From NCBI GenBank assembly GCA_937892395.1, contig CALAGJ010000110.1:5155-69154 (forward strand): DNA of 64,000 nucleotides, written 5' to 3'. A program made the position numbers and the translations under genes. This stretch comes from an uncultured Parafilimonas sp. GTDB lineage: Bacteria > Bacteroidota > Bacteroidia > Chitinophagales > Chitinophagaceae. This document shows positions 35,901 through 44,450 of the stretch, piece after piece (position 1 is the stretch's first letter; each line of letters opens with the position of its first letter). Below the pieces are notes generated by a model. The model made no database searches. It had not been told where the DNA came from and saw only the letters and a list, made by a program, of their open reading frames with translations.

Positions 35901-36569
35901 TCTTGATATGGCATTTGCAATATCATCATATGTTACACCGGCAGCTTGCATACGAAGCCTGTCCACATTAATCTGAAACTCTCTTTCTGGAGCACCTACA
36001 ATGTCCACCCTATTTACCTGTGTAAGGTCTTCTATATTGTCTTTCATTTCATCGGCTATTCTTTTAAGCCGCATTAAATCATAATTACCACTGATGTTTA
36101 CATACATTATGGGAAAGTCAGAAAAACTTACTTCCTGCACATTGGGATCTGCTGTGAGGTCCTGTGGTAAATCATTCTTAGCTTTATCTACTGCATCTTT
36201 TACTTTTCGTAATGCAAGGTCCGTAGCTACATCTGTACTAAACTCAACAATAACAGCACTAAAATCCTGCTGGGAAGTACTGGTTACCTTATTTATTTTA
36301 GCACCACTTATACCTTTAATTTGTTTCTCAATAGGTTTTGTAACCAAGTTTTCAATATCCTTAGGAGAGTTACCTACATATATGGTTTGTACATAAATAG
36401 TAGGTAATACTATATCAGGGAACTGCTCCTTGGGCATGGTAACAAATAAACGTACACCTATGAAGGATACTATGAGTACCAGCAAGTAGATGGCAGTTTT
36501 ATTATTGATGGCCCAGCTGGTGGGTTTAAATTCTTTTTTGCCCTGATAGGCGTCTTTGATTTTTTGCAT
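33000..36569 (-). CDS. RND efflux pump, inner-membrane permease subunit
   Basis: The 1189-residue AcrB/MexB-type permease has an N-terminal TM1 (AIYLLVLIVSFIGVRLFV) and the porter-domain motif TSTSQQDFSAVIVEF. The proton-relay pair of TM4 is GLGIIVDDAIVVIENTHR, and the C-terminal TM cluster includes VGLAGIVVKNGILVIEFADELR. Compared with AcrB (about 1050 residues) it carries extra hydrophobic segments around residues 530-580 and a basic C-terminal tail (RRRIKLKGK). It is the last gene of tetR-tolC-MFP-RND and exports drugs, dyes or metabolites through the TolC partner. A terminator follows. Confidence 0.95.
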   Translation of the reverse strand: MQKIKDAYQGKKEFKPTSWAINNKTAIYLLVLIVSFIGVRLFVTMPKEQFPDIVLPTIYVQTIYVGNSPKDIENLVTKPIEKQIKGISGAKINKVTSTSQQDFSAVIVEFSTDVATDLALRKVKDAVDKAKNDLPQDLTADPNVQEVSFSDFPIMYVNISGNYDLMRLKRIADEMKDNIEDLTQVNRVDIVGAPEREFQINVDRLRMQAAGVTYDDIANAISRENNDITSGQVDMGDMKRTLQLKGQFKTVFDIQKIIVNNIYSAPIYLKDIAEIKDTVKTSESYARLDRKDVITLNIIKRPGENLIETSDAVKGIIANMQSTTLPKDLTVAVTGDLSKATRTSFNELINSIVIGFVLVLVILMFFMGVVNAFFVALSVPLSMFVAFLFLPGADLIVGTHVTLNFIVLFALLFGLGIIVDDAIVVIENTHRIFTQSHGKLTSSWAAKYAAGEVFVPVLAGTLTTLAPFFPLLFWPGIIGKFMIYLPTILIFTLVASLIVAFIMNPVFAVDFMNHEEADKKPSKLSVFKKPLLWIFILTGIALDFFGETFTGNLLIFFGLLMILNTFVLDGLIHSFQKKVLPWIMNHYESLLKWALRGWRPFHLMLGTVALMLFSFFLFSANTPPASLFPSGDPNQIYIYLKLPVGTDVERTNEVTKELEQRVYAVLGEGNGKKNDLVESVISNVAIGANDPNSGDQSPHPELGRIQISFVEYEKRDEQSTQPYLDTLRTMIKAIPGAEITVDKESNGPPTEPPVSIEVVSEDFDALIKTSVRLKNYIDSLQLANLPPMKMNVDLTNPEISVTVDRERCMMYGLTSGQVGMELRTALFGREVSKIKEGTDEYKIQLRNADDQRSLGDLLNMSITFRDFATGAVKQVPIISLVNVDYDNTLGSVKRKNYDRTIILNSNADPALASAINAELAPFLESFPDKPANVKIQVAGADQQMVETFTFLGSALLIAFGLILVILVIQFNSISKPVIILMEVLFSVIGVLLGYGITGMQPSTVMTGIGIVGLAGIVVKNGILVIEFADELRARGMKTKAAVIEAGKTRIIPVLLTALAAILALIPLAVGFNINFITLFSELNPHIFFGGDNVVFWEPLSWTIIFGLSFAFFMTLFIVPSMYLISERLKRPMRRLYGGKWVSLMGIPPLTIVFLVMILITVIYHFIKKGRRRIKLKGKQVSEAHIGSWI

Positions 36570-36700
36570 CTTATAGTTTCTTTAAAGCAATTTGTGAACA
36601 ACTGCTTCGAAGTAAAAATTTAATATTTCTCTATAGAAAAATCTTGATGGCTTAAGTGTAAAGCTTATTCTATACAAGATGATTCTTCAAGTTCCTTATA

Positions 36701-37864
36701 CTAATTTGTAGTTGTAATCAACTGGCCATCATACACAGATTCATAGCCCTTAGTAATGAGTTCATCCCCAGATTGTAATCCGGATTTTATTTCAATAAGA
36801 TTGTTATACAATTCTCCAATGGTTACTGCTTTTTTGCGTGCAAGATTTTTTCCATTTTCTTTGGCAAGTACGAGTACATACTTTCCATTTTCATCTGTTT
36901 GTAATACATTCAATGGAATGGCTATCGCATTGCCTGCACTGTAATCTAATATCTTTACAAAGGCAATCATGTTTGGCTTAATGCCTGATGAGGCAGGCAG
37001 TTTTGCTTCCACCGTAAATGACCTGCTGTTTGCATCTAAAATATTGCCTGTAAGGCTAATAACAGAACTAAAAGTTTGTCCAAAATCGGGTATTGAAATT
37101 TGAACCGATGATCCTGTATGTACTTTTGAAATATATACTTCCGGAATGCTGATGGCCACTTTCAACGAATTATTATTGACAATGGCTATTTGAGGATTTG
37201 GATCTCCTAATGCACGACCAGAAAATAATTCGCCATTACGGATATTTACTTTTTCTACTATACCATTTACATCACTATACACACTGGTCATACTCCATTG
37301 TTCTTTAGTACTGGCTATATCATCTTTAAGCCTGTCCACATTATTTTTTGCGGTCAATACATCAATCTCTCTACCAATGTTTTGCTTCCATAAGTTTTGA
37401 TTTCGCTGATATACATCTTCTGCAAATGCAAGTTGTGTTTCCAATGTTTTCAAACCTTTTAAGAAAACAGCGTCATCCAATTTGAGTACGAGCTGTCCTT
37501 TCTTTACATAATCTCCTTCCTTTACATATATGGCTTTTACTAACCCACCTTGACCATTTCGCGGAGCGATATATGAAATATCATCACTGACTACCTTTCC
37601 TTGCAAATCAATATAATGGTTGAAATTTTGTGATTGGAGGGTTTGCAATGCTACCAATTTTGCTATTTCCTGCTTTGCACCTGCGGGGTCTGCTTTTGCA
37701 ATTTTTTCCTGCAATGCTTTAATGGCTTGAGCTACAGAGTCTTTTGTTTTATTGAGTGCAGCTAACTCAGTTTGCATCTGCGAAGTTGTTGTCTCTTCTG
37801 CTCCGCCACAGGCTGCCATAGTGATGATGGAAAATAGTGCAGCATAAAATAATGTTTTGTTCAT
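36701..37864 (-). CDS. RND efflux periplasmic adaptor (membrane-fusion) lipoprotein
   Basis: The 387-residue lipoprotein (signal peptide with lipidated Cys19, TMAACG) has a coiled-coil hairpin (about 25-70). A lipoyl/barrel-sandwich region follows: GLVKAIYVKEGDYVKKGQLVLKLDD near 106-130 and NGIVEKVNIRNGELFSGRAL near 200-220. A beta-barrel and membrane-proximal domain ends GDELITKGYESVYDGQLI. It links the RND permease to the outer-membrane channel. The tolC-like gene lies 37 bases upstream and the RND gene 131 bases downstream. Confidence 0.93.
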   Translation of the reverse strand: MNKTLFYAALFSIITMAACGGAEETTTSQMQTELAALNKTKDSVAQAIKALQEKIAKADPAGAKQEIAKLVALQTLQSQNFNHYIDLQGKVVSDDISYIAPRNGQGGLVKAIYVKEGDYVKKGQLVLKLDDAVFLKGLKTLETQLAFAEDVYQRNQNLWKQNIGREIDVLTAKNNVDRLKDDIASTKEQWSMTSVYSDVNGIVEKVNIRNGELFSGRALGDPNPQIAIVNNNSLKVAISIPEVYISKVHTGSSVQISIPDFGQTFSSVISLTGNILDANSRSFTVEAKLPASSGIKPNMIAFVKILDYSAGNAIAIPLNVLQTDENGKYVLVLAKENGKNLARKKAVTIGELYNNLIEIKSGLQSGDELITKGYESVYDGQLITTTN

Positions 37865-37901
37865 ATATCTGAAGATTATTCTTGTTTGAAAATATTTTTA
37901 T

Positions 37902-39311
37902 TTAAGGAAGTTTTCCAATAGCAGTTAGGTAATTAAAACGTGCAATGATGGCATCATACAATGCGCTGATGTAATTATTTTGTGCCTGCTGAAGGTCTTT
38001 TTCCGTTGTATTGATATCTAATGCAGCGGCCAATCCAGCTTCATACTTTTTCTTTGTTTGATTGAGAATTGATTCGGCTAATTCTTTATTTTTTGTTTGA
38101 ATATCCAATGTACTGATGGCATTCTGATAAGTATTGGTAGCGGTTAAAACTTCATTGTCGATGGTGTTCAATAAATTTTCTTGTTGCAGTTTTACCTGTT
38201 CTAATTCAATGGCTGCTTTTTTAATATTTGCATCTGTGTTAAAGCCATTGAAGATGGGTACATTTATTCCAACACCTACATAGCTACTGGTAAACCATGG
38301 GCCTTTTCCAAAGATGTCAAACTTATTGCGTTGTGCCAGTTTACTATAATTCGCATTGAGCAATAAGCTGGGTATGCGGCTTAGTTTATATCGTTTTACA
38401 TTGTAGGTTGTAAGCTTGTTTGCAAGCTCCAAATACTGGTATTCAAGTCTGTCTTTATATTCATATTTGCCATCATTTAATAAGCCATTTTTCAAAAATT
38501 CATCTGTAACTGTTTCAGTCAAAACAAGGCTATCTTTCATGGGCATACCCATGAGCATTTTTAAACCAAGTATGCCATTTGCTATGAGGTTTTCTGCCAT
38601 CTGCTTTTCTGTGTTGAGATTGGTGAGTAATACAGTGGATTTGTCAATATCTAATTTTTCTGCAAAGCCATTTTTGTATAATTCATTTTGAGTAAATAAC
38701 ACTTTTTGGATTAGGCTGATATTGTCCGTTAATAATTGTATCTGTATTTTACTTGCTGCAAGTTGATAGTAAATTTTATAAATATTTGAACGTATGCTCA
38801 TCTCGGTTACTTCCGTTTGCTTTTTGGCATATTCCATTACTGCATCTCTGGCTTGTAGGCCTACAAACACCTGGCCATCAAACAATATCTGGCTTAGCGA
38901 AATGCCTGCGTTTGCATTCCATTTGGTGCCAAATTGTGCCTGTATTAAACCAAAATCATCAGGAGGAGTTACTGTTTCGCCATTACCATTTTTTACTCCC
39001 TCCGCTGCCAGTACACCATAGGTACCCGCTGCTATGAAGTTCGGAAAAGTTTGTACACCAACATTTGGAAAATGGGTAGTACCTGCCGAGGCTGAAATTT
39101 GTGGATAAGCTAAGGCAGTTACACTTCTATTTACCTGCTCTTGGATTTTTACATTGAGCAAAGCATTTCTTACTTGTACATTATGCTCGGCGGCATAAGC
39201 CACACATTGCGCAGCAGAAAAATGATTTACAGTACCAACATCCTGGCCCATACTCAATAAACTATAGAGCATAGCAGATGCAAAAAGCATCAATGGTTTT
39301 ATTTTAATCAT
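37902..39311 (-). CDS. TolC-family outer-membrane efflux channel
   Basis: The 469-residue protein has a signal peptide ending SMGQ. Two helical repeats of the OEP family follow, for instance AYAAEHNVQVRNALLNVKIQEQVNR near 40-65 and YEAGLAAALDINTTEKDLQQAQNNYISALYDAIIARFNYLTAIG at the C-terminus. It forms the outer-membrane exit duct for the RND pump. The frame opens at 39389, but the ATG at 39311 gives the signal peptide. The operon order tetR, channel, adaptor, pump is common in Bacteroidota. Confidence 0.93.
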   Translation of the reverse strand: MIKIKPLMLFASAMLYSLLSMGQDVGTVNHFSAAQCVAYAAEHNVQVRNALLNVKIQEQVNRSVTALAYPQISASAGTTHFPNVGVQTFPNFIAAGTYGVLAAEGVKNGNGETVTPPDDFGLIQAQFGTKWNANAGISLSQILFDGQVFVGLQARDAVMEYAKKQTEVTEMSIRSNIYKIYYQLAASKIQIQLLTDNISLIQKVLFTQNELYKNGFAEKLDIDKSTVLLTNLNTEKQMAENLIANGILGLKMLMGMPMKDSLVLTETVTDEFLKNGLLNDGKYEYKDRLEYQYLELANKLTTYNVKRYKLSRIPSLLLNANYSKLAQRNKFDIFGKGPWFTSSYVGVGINVPIFNGFNTDANIKKAAIELEQVKLQQENLLNTIDNEVLTATNTYQNAISTLDIQTKNKELAESILNQTKKKYEAGLAAALDINTTEKDLQQAQNNYISALYDAIIARFNYLTAIGKLP

Positions 39312-39334
39312 AGTTGAGGTTTTCGTTTTATATT

Positions 39335-39943
39335 TCAATTTCTTTTTTGTTTGTATTTTGTAATGAGTTTTATTCCTTTGGCAGTACAAATGCCATATAG
39401 AAAATGATATATAATTTCATGTTCTACTTCAACACTATTGTACTTACTACGTGGATATAATTCAGTATTGAAAGAGAGCATCATGGTGTGTAGCCTCAAT
39501 TTAGTAATAATTTCTACATTTAACTCGGGGCGGTATAAACCATCTGCAATACCCATATCCAAATTTCTTGCTATAATGTTTCCTACAAAATCTGACTTAT
39601 ACTGAAGAAATTTCTTATATACTTTCGGATAGTATTTCTCTAAATCAAATAGTATGTTTTGATGCATACATTTTAATAATTCTGAAACCATATCCATGGC
39701 AAGAAAAATTTCATGTACAGCATTTTCGGCATGCTGCTGATCACTGATGCATCGATCTTTACTCTCATGCATGTGTAGCTCAAATACAGCTTCAACCAAT
39801 TCATCCTTATCGGCAAAACTCTGATAAATTGTTTTTTTTGAAATACCCAATTGCCCGGCTATATCATCCATTGTAACACTACGAATGCCGTATCGGTCAA
39901 ATAACTCCGTTGCCTTCTCTTGTATGCGCTCTCTTATTTCCAT
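39335..39943 (-). CDS. TetR/AcrR-family repressor of the efflux operon
   Basis: The 202-residue regulator has the TetR helix-turn-helix at its N-terminus (IQEKATELFDRYGIRSVTMDDIAGQLGISKKTIYQSFADKDELV, about 6-49), then a variable ligand-binding helical domain. It is the first gene of the operon and lies 23 bases before the TolC-like gene, so it probably represses its own operon. I start at the ATG at 39943; a TTG at 39955 lies in the promoter box. Confidence 0.92.
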   Translation of the reverse strand: MEIRERIQEKATELFDRYGIRSVTMDDIAGQLGISKKTIYQSFADKDELVEAVFELHMHESKDRCISDQQHAENAVHEIFLAMDMVSELLKCMHQNILFDLEKYYPKVYKKFLQYKSDFVGNIIARNLDMGIADGLYRPELNVEIITKLRLHTMMLSFNTELYPRSKYNSVEVEHEIIYHFLYGICTAKGIKLITKYKQKRN

Positions 39944-39952
39944 AAACCGGAG

Positions 39953-39982
39953 CAAAACTATGGAAACTATTTATGTAACAAA
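39953..39982 (-). promoter_or_regulatory. Promoter (TTTG, 18 bases, TAGTTTTG) for the efflux operon
   Basis: Minus-strand TTTG (39979-39982) and TAGTTTTG (39953-39960) are spaced 18 bases. The -7 box ends only 9 bases from the start codon, so the leader is minimal. Confidence 0.65.
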
Positions 39983-40059
39983 AGTTTCTGTAAAAAAATT
40001 TTTATTTTATTGATGAACGGCATAAACCCTTTGACCGCACTTTGTTTTTAGGTTTTAAA

Positions 40060-40067
40060 TAGTTTTG
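40060..40067 (+). promoter_or_regulatory. Promoter -7 box TAGTTTTG for the DUF502 gene
   Basis: It matches TAnnTTTG, 17 bases before the ATG at 40085; a TTTG lies 15 bases upstream (40041-40044). Confidence 0.5.
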
Positions 40068-40084
40068 TGTCATAATTTTTTGTT

Positions 40085-40726
40085 ATGAATACAAATAAGA
40101 TAAAGCCAGCGGGAAGTATTTGGAAAGCTGCATTACAATACTTTTTTCAAGGGTTAGTAATTATAGCACCCATTAGTGCTACTGTTTATATTGTACTCTG
40201 GCTATTCAATACGGTAGATGATATTTTGCCAAGTATGATTCATAAACTCTTTCCCTGGCTATTGGGGCTAAATGAAGATGGTTCTCTAAAAAAAATACCC
40301 GGCATTGGCTTTATACTTGTTATCAGTCTTGTGATTGTAATTGGGAGAATTTCATCCGGTTTTTTTGTTTCGAGAATTGTAGATTTTTTAGATACTGTTT
40401 TAGAGCGTACACCGGGCATTCGTTATATCTATTCCTCTATCAAAGATTTTCTGGAAGCTTTTAGTGGCAATAAAAAGAAATTTACCATACCTGTATTGGC
40501 ACAGGTGGATAGTGAAAATGTATGGCGCATAGGTTTTGTAACGCAAGATGATGCAGCGCAATTTGATATGCCCGGTCATAAAGTAGTGTATGTGCCTTTG
40601 GCCTATGCACTTACTGGGGTAACTTATATTGTGCCCATCGAAAATATTAAGCCATTAGATCATGTAAATGGAGCAGATGCTATGAAGTTTGCCCTTACAG
40701 GTGGGGTTACACATGTGGAGGATTGA
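40085..40726 (+). CDS. DUF502 integral membrane protein
   Basis: The 213-residue membrane protein has a first helix at about 14-40 (YFFQGLVIIAPISATVYIVLWLF) and a second at about 74-92 (GIGFILVISLVIVIGRISSGF). The soluble C-terminal part contains the family stretch LERTPGIRYIYSSIKDFLEAFSG and VYVPLAYALTGVTYIVPIENI. DUF502 proteins are widespread and of unknown function. The gene is divergent from tetR, with its own promoter, and nothing ties it to efflux. Confidence 0.88.
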   Translation: MNTNKIKPAGSIWKAALQYFFQGLVIIAPISATVYIVLWLFNTVDDILPSMIHKLFPWLLGLNEDGSLKKIPGIGFILVISLVIVIGRISSGFFVSRIVDFLDTVLERTPGIRYIYSSIKDFLEAFSGNKKKFTIPVLAQVDSENVWRIGFVTQDDAAQFDMPGHKVVYVPLAYALTGVTYIVPIENIKPLDHVNGADAMKFALTGGVTHVED

Positions 40727-41111
40727 CAACATTTGAATCAGATAATCATTGATAGGTTATATTGAAATTTATAAATACTGTTATCAACAAAACGAATTGA
40801 ATAAAGTCATTTAATGTACCAAGCACTATACCATACAATAAATATTTTTTAAACATTCATACATCAATAAAATCGTGATGATAGTAACTATAATTGTATC
40901 CTTTGATTTGTTCAAAATGCTAAAAGAGGATTCTATTTCTTTGAGCAAAATCATTTATAATCGTTTTAACCCAATATACATAGCAAATAAATTCTACTTA
41001 TAAAATAAATCAAATATGAATTTCACTTGAGAATCATTTAGCTGAATCAATCATTATTTAGTCTTTATTTTAAATGTTGCACATATACATTCGCCGTTTA
41101 TAAATTTCAAT
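40727..41111. other. AT-rich intergenic region without a gene
   Basis: This 385-base stretch between the DUF502 gene and a lipoprotein gene has no coding-like frame, terminator hairpin or clear TAnnTTTG box. Confidence 0.5.
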
Positions 41112-41726
41112 ATGTACCGAATACGTATTTTTTTATTTCTTTTTTTGTGTGCTAGCGCTTCATGCTCAAAGCAATCAAGCCCCACAATAAATGCTACACA
41201 AACTGCTTCCACAAAAGATTTAAGTAATTCAACTGCTGCTTATCGTACTTATATTATTAAAAAGGGAAGTAATTATTGCAGTCCAAATCCATTTAGATTA
41301 ACTACAAAAAGTACGCTTCGTTTCAATGCCATTTTTGATAGTACCTGTATCTATAAAAATGTAGATAGCCTCAATCAAAAAGACATCAACAAATTGTATG
41401 GCTTTTCAGATTGTGGCAGCCAGCATCTGGTAAACAGTGCCCGTGTAGGCTGGCGCTGGTACAACAATGAGCTACAACTTTTTGCCTTTGTGCACAATGA
41501 TGGTGAAATACTTCCAGAAACCTCAATGGGCACAGCACCAATTGGTAGTATTATTAACTGTAGAATAACCTGTAAACCGGATGTATATGAATTTGAAGTA
41601 AACGGACTGATTAAAACTTTGCCACGTCATTGCAGTGGTGCATATACAAGGTATATCCTTAATCCATATTTTGGTGGCGACGAGCCTTCCCCACAATATA
41701 TCAAGATTCTGTTAAATCAATTATAA
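41112..41726 (+). CDS. Cysteine-rich lipoprotein of unknown function
   Basis: The 204-residue protein has a lipoprotein signal peptide (FLCASASC, lipidated Cys18). The mature part has a Ser/Thr-rich linker (19-45) and a globular domain with YIIKKGSNYCSPNPFRLTTKSTLRF and a tryptophan-rich VGWRWYNNELQLFAFVHNDGE. It carries several Cys residues (NYC, STC, SDC, INC, ITC, RHC), suggesting disulfides outside the cytoplasm. I do not recognise the family. It is flanked by long intergenic regions and stands alone. Confidence 0.75.
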   Translation: MYRIRIFLFLFLCASASCSKQSSPTINATQTASTKDLSNSTAAYRTYIIKKGSNYCSPNPFRLTTKSTLRFNAIFDSTCIYKNVDSLNQKDINKLYGFSDCGSQHLVNSARVGWRWYNNELQLFAFVHNDGEILPETSMGTAPIGSIINCRITCKPDVYEFEVNGLIKTLPRHCSGAYTRYILNPYFGGDEPSPQYIKILLNQL

Positions 41727-41797
41727 AGAAAAGATTTATTGCTAATTTTATTTAGTCGTTTTGCTACATAATTTTTAGTTGTGTCTAATTTTTATTC

Positions 41798-41820
41798 GCC
41801 CTACGGGCAATGAATATGCA
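41798..41820. repeat. Degenerate hairpin repeat (GCCCTACGGGC then AATGA)
   Basis: A short inverted repeat GCCC, TAC, GGGC followed by AATGA resembles the 27-base repeat at 21411 with a shorter stem. It lies after the lipoprotein gene. Confidence 0.45.
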
Positions 41821-41982
41821 GTATGAACACAGTTGACTTTGCAAGGGTGTGGTGAGCTAAATTTTGCTGTTAATTTTATGTGAAAGTCAACTGCAAAATC
41901 TTATCAAATAAGGTAGAAACCCCCATTAAAAGAAGAGATCATTGATAAATACTTGCATCGGTTCATGATTTTACCAATAACG

Positions 41983-43407
41983 CTACTGACCCTTGCCAGA
42001 TAGAATAGTACGAAGTGTGTAAATCATGATTTTGAAATCTAAAAGTAGGCTTATATTTTCAATATATACTAAATCATACTGCATGCGTTCCAGCATTTCA
42101 TCTATGTTTTGGGCATATCCAAACTGTACCATGCCCCAGGATGTAAGTCCGGGTTTTACTTTGAGTAAATATCTAAAATAGGGTGTGCGCTCATTGAGCT
42201 GTGCTATATAAAATGGACGCTCTGGCCGGGGCCCAATAAAGCTCATTTCTCCCTTAAGTATGTTGAGCAGTTGGGGCAATTCATCTAAGCGCCATTTGCG
42301 CATGATGCGCCCCCAATTGGTAATGCGGATATCGTTTTCTTTTGATAACATGGGGCCATCTGCCTCGGCATTTTCTATCATGCTTCTAAACTTATAAATG
42401 AAAAAAGGGTTTCCTTTATAACCCACTCTTTCTTGTATATATATAATCCTGCCCGGTGATGAAAATTTTGTTCGGATGAAAATAAATACAAGGAATGGCG
42501 ATAGGATGATGAGTGCTGTTAATGATAAAAAAATATCGAGTAATCGTTTTATATTTTGCTGCCAAGGAGCCATAAGGCCTGTGTCTATATCTATGAATAC
42601 TGCTCCGGGCAAATCTTTAACACGCACACTGCCACTAAGAATTTCAAATGTATCCGGTACAATTTTTATTTCTACATCCCACTCGCTGAGGCGGCTGATG
42701 ATCTGCTCTGTAAGCTGCTCTTCCGCTTTGTTTAAAGCTATAACAACCTGATGGATATTTTTTTTCAGAATGATTTGTTCCAATATATCTTCATTGCCCA
42801 AGTAGGGAATACCTTTTAATGCTTGCTGTTTTGCATTATTTTTTGGAATGATATAGCCAATCGGTTTATAGCCCAGCGATGAGTAAAACCGCTGCATTTG
42901 CTGGTAGGCATTACTTAGTTTTCCATTGCTACCTATAAGCAGGGAATGGTATAAATAATTTCCTTTTGCAATTTGATTTCTGGCAATTGTAATGAGCAAA
43001 ACCCTGCCAAAGCATACGAGCAGAAATTGTATGCCGAGCATGAGTAAAAATATTTTATAGTAGTAGGAATAATGCTCTTCAAAATCGTTGAGAAAAAGTG
43101 CAAAGAGCATGAGCAGACATCCAATTAATGTTTGAATAAATGTATGTGTAAGCTCTGTAAGTCTAGACTTTTTATAGAATGAGGTATTGTACACTCCTGC
43201 CACTGCATATAATGCCAACCAAAAAATTAATACCAACCCTAATGAGGTATTAAAAAAATAATCTGTAGTAAAAAGTGATTGAATGGGGTAGTCGTTTTCA
43301 CCCATCATTTTTTTTCTGATCCAAGCCACTATGGTCCAAGAGATAAAGCTTGCTATTGCATCGCTGCAAACATACCAGCCTGTATGCATGGGCTTTACCT
43401 GCTTCAT
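41983..43407 (-). CDS. Polyprenyl glycosylphosphotransferase (WbaP-type sugar transferase)
   Basis: The 474-residue membrane enzyme has four to five N-terminal helices (about 15-140), a soluble regulatory region (about 170-270), and a C-terminal bacterial sugar transferase domain. That domain reads KRLLDIFLSLTALIILSPFLVFIFI, then YKFRSMIENAEADGP, and the catalytic RKWRLDELPQLLNILKGEMSFIGPRP. It transfers a sugar-1-phosphate from a nucleotide sugar to undecaprenyl phosphate, the first step of exopolysaccharide or O-antigen building. The oxidoreductase gene ends 3 bases upstream on the same strand, so the two are co-transcribed. Confidence 0.92.
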   Translation of the reverse strand: MKQVKPMHTGWYVCSDAIASFISWTIVAWIRKKMMGENDYPIQSLFTTDYFFNTSLGLVLIFWLALYAVAGVYNTSFYKKSRLTELTHTFIQTLIGCLLMLFALFLNDFEEHYSYYYKIFLLMLGIQFLLVCFGRVLLITIARNQIAKGNYLYHSLLIGSNGKLSNAYQQMQRFYSSLGYKPIGYIIPKNNAKQQALKGIPYLGNEDILEQIILKKNIHQVVIALNKAEEQLTEQIISRLSEWDVEIKIVPDTFEILSGSVRVKDLPGAVFIDIDTGLMAPWQQNIKRLLDIFLSLTALIILSPFLVFIFIRTKFSSPGRIIYIQERVGYKGNPFFIYKFRSMIENAEADGPMLSKENDIRITNWGRIMRKWRLDELPQLLNILKGEMSFIGPRPERPFYIAQLNERTPYFRYLLKVKPGLTSWGMVQFGYAQNIDEMLERMQYDLVYIENISLLLDFKIMIYTLRTILSGKGQ

Positions 43408-43410
43408 AGT

Positions 43411-44391
43411 TTAGATAGAAGAATATCGGTTGTTACCAATTTTTTCGATGATCGTATGCGCCACTTCCATTGCTAAAAAACCTTCTATTTCAGAAATTTC
43501 TGTTGGCATATTTTCTTCAATTGATTTTTTAAAAGCAAGCAATTCTTCTTTAATTGCATTTACTTGTACTACTTCCGGATTGCTGATGACGATTGACTTT
43601 GCGCCTTCTTTTGTTTCTATATCAAAGGCAAAATCCGTAGTGGCCTCCGCCTCTGTACCGAGGTGAATAACTTCTGATTTTTTTTCTAAGAAATCAATAC
43701 CGATATAAGCATCTTTTTGAAATATACGCATCTTGCGCATACGCTTCATACTTATGCGGCTACTGGTAAGATTGGCCACACATCCATTTGTAAATTCTAT
43801 GCGCACATTTGCAATGTCAGGCGTATCTGTAAGTACAGAAACTCCGCTAGCATATATGTTTTTAATTGCACTATTTACTAATTTTAATACAATATCAATA
43901 TCATGAATCATTAAATCCATAATGACGCTTACCTCTGTGCCACGTGGGTTGAATTGTGCCAATCGATGCACTTCTATAAACATCGGTTTTAAATGCAAAT
44001 CCTTAATGGAAAGATATGCAGGGTTGTATCTTTCTACATGTCCTACTTGAAGTTTTACTCCTGCTTCCTTTACCATATTTACAATACTACGACCCTGCTC
44101 TAAGGTTTCCGTCATTGGCTTTTCTACAAATACATGCTTGCCTTTGCGTATGGCCATGGCGCATAAGTCGTAATGAAAAGTAGTGGGTGCTACAATATCT
44201 ACAGCATCACATTTATCAGCAAGGTCTTCTGCTTTTAGAAATCGTCGTATATGATATTTTTCCTTTACTTCTGCAGCAGTAGCATCATTAGGATCAAAAA
44301 AACCAACTACAGTTACACCGGGTATTTCTAACCAATTATTCAAATGAAATTTTCCTAAATGACCCGCCCCAAACAATCCTATCTTCAACAT
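43411..44391 (-). CDS. Gfo/Idh/MocA-family NAD(P)-dependent sugar oxidoreductase
   Basis: The 326-residue enzyme has the Rossmann signature LKIGLFGAGHLGKFHLNNW (2-20) and the HVFVEKPMTETLEQG block (about 90-105) with the catalytic-type Lys of EKP. It oxidises or reduces a sugar or inositol derivative. Tight linkage to the sugar-phosphate transferase points to nucleotide-sugar modification for surface polysaccharide, but the substrate is not determined. Confidence 0.88.
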   Translation of the reverse strand: MLKIGLFGAGHLGKFHLNNWLEIPGVTVVGFFDPNDATAAEVKEKYHIRRFLKAEDLADKCDAVDIVAPTTFHYDLCAMAIRKGKHVFVEKPMTETLEQGRSIVNMVKEAGVKLQVGHVERYNPAYLSIKDLHLKPMFIEVHRLAQFNPRGTEVSVIMDLMIHDIDIVLKLVNSAIKNIYASGVSVLTDTPDIANVRIEFTNGCVANLTSSRISMKRMRKMRIFQKDAYIGIDFLEKKSEVIHLGTEAEATTDFAFDIETKEGAKSIVISNPEVVQVNAIKEELLAFKKSIEENMPTEISEIEGFLAMEVAHTIIEKIGNNRYSSI

Positions 44392-44450
44392 GAAGGTTTA
44401 ATTTATTTTTATACAGTGAATGTGCTTACTAATTTTTAATTTTCAAAGTA

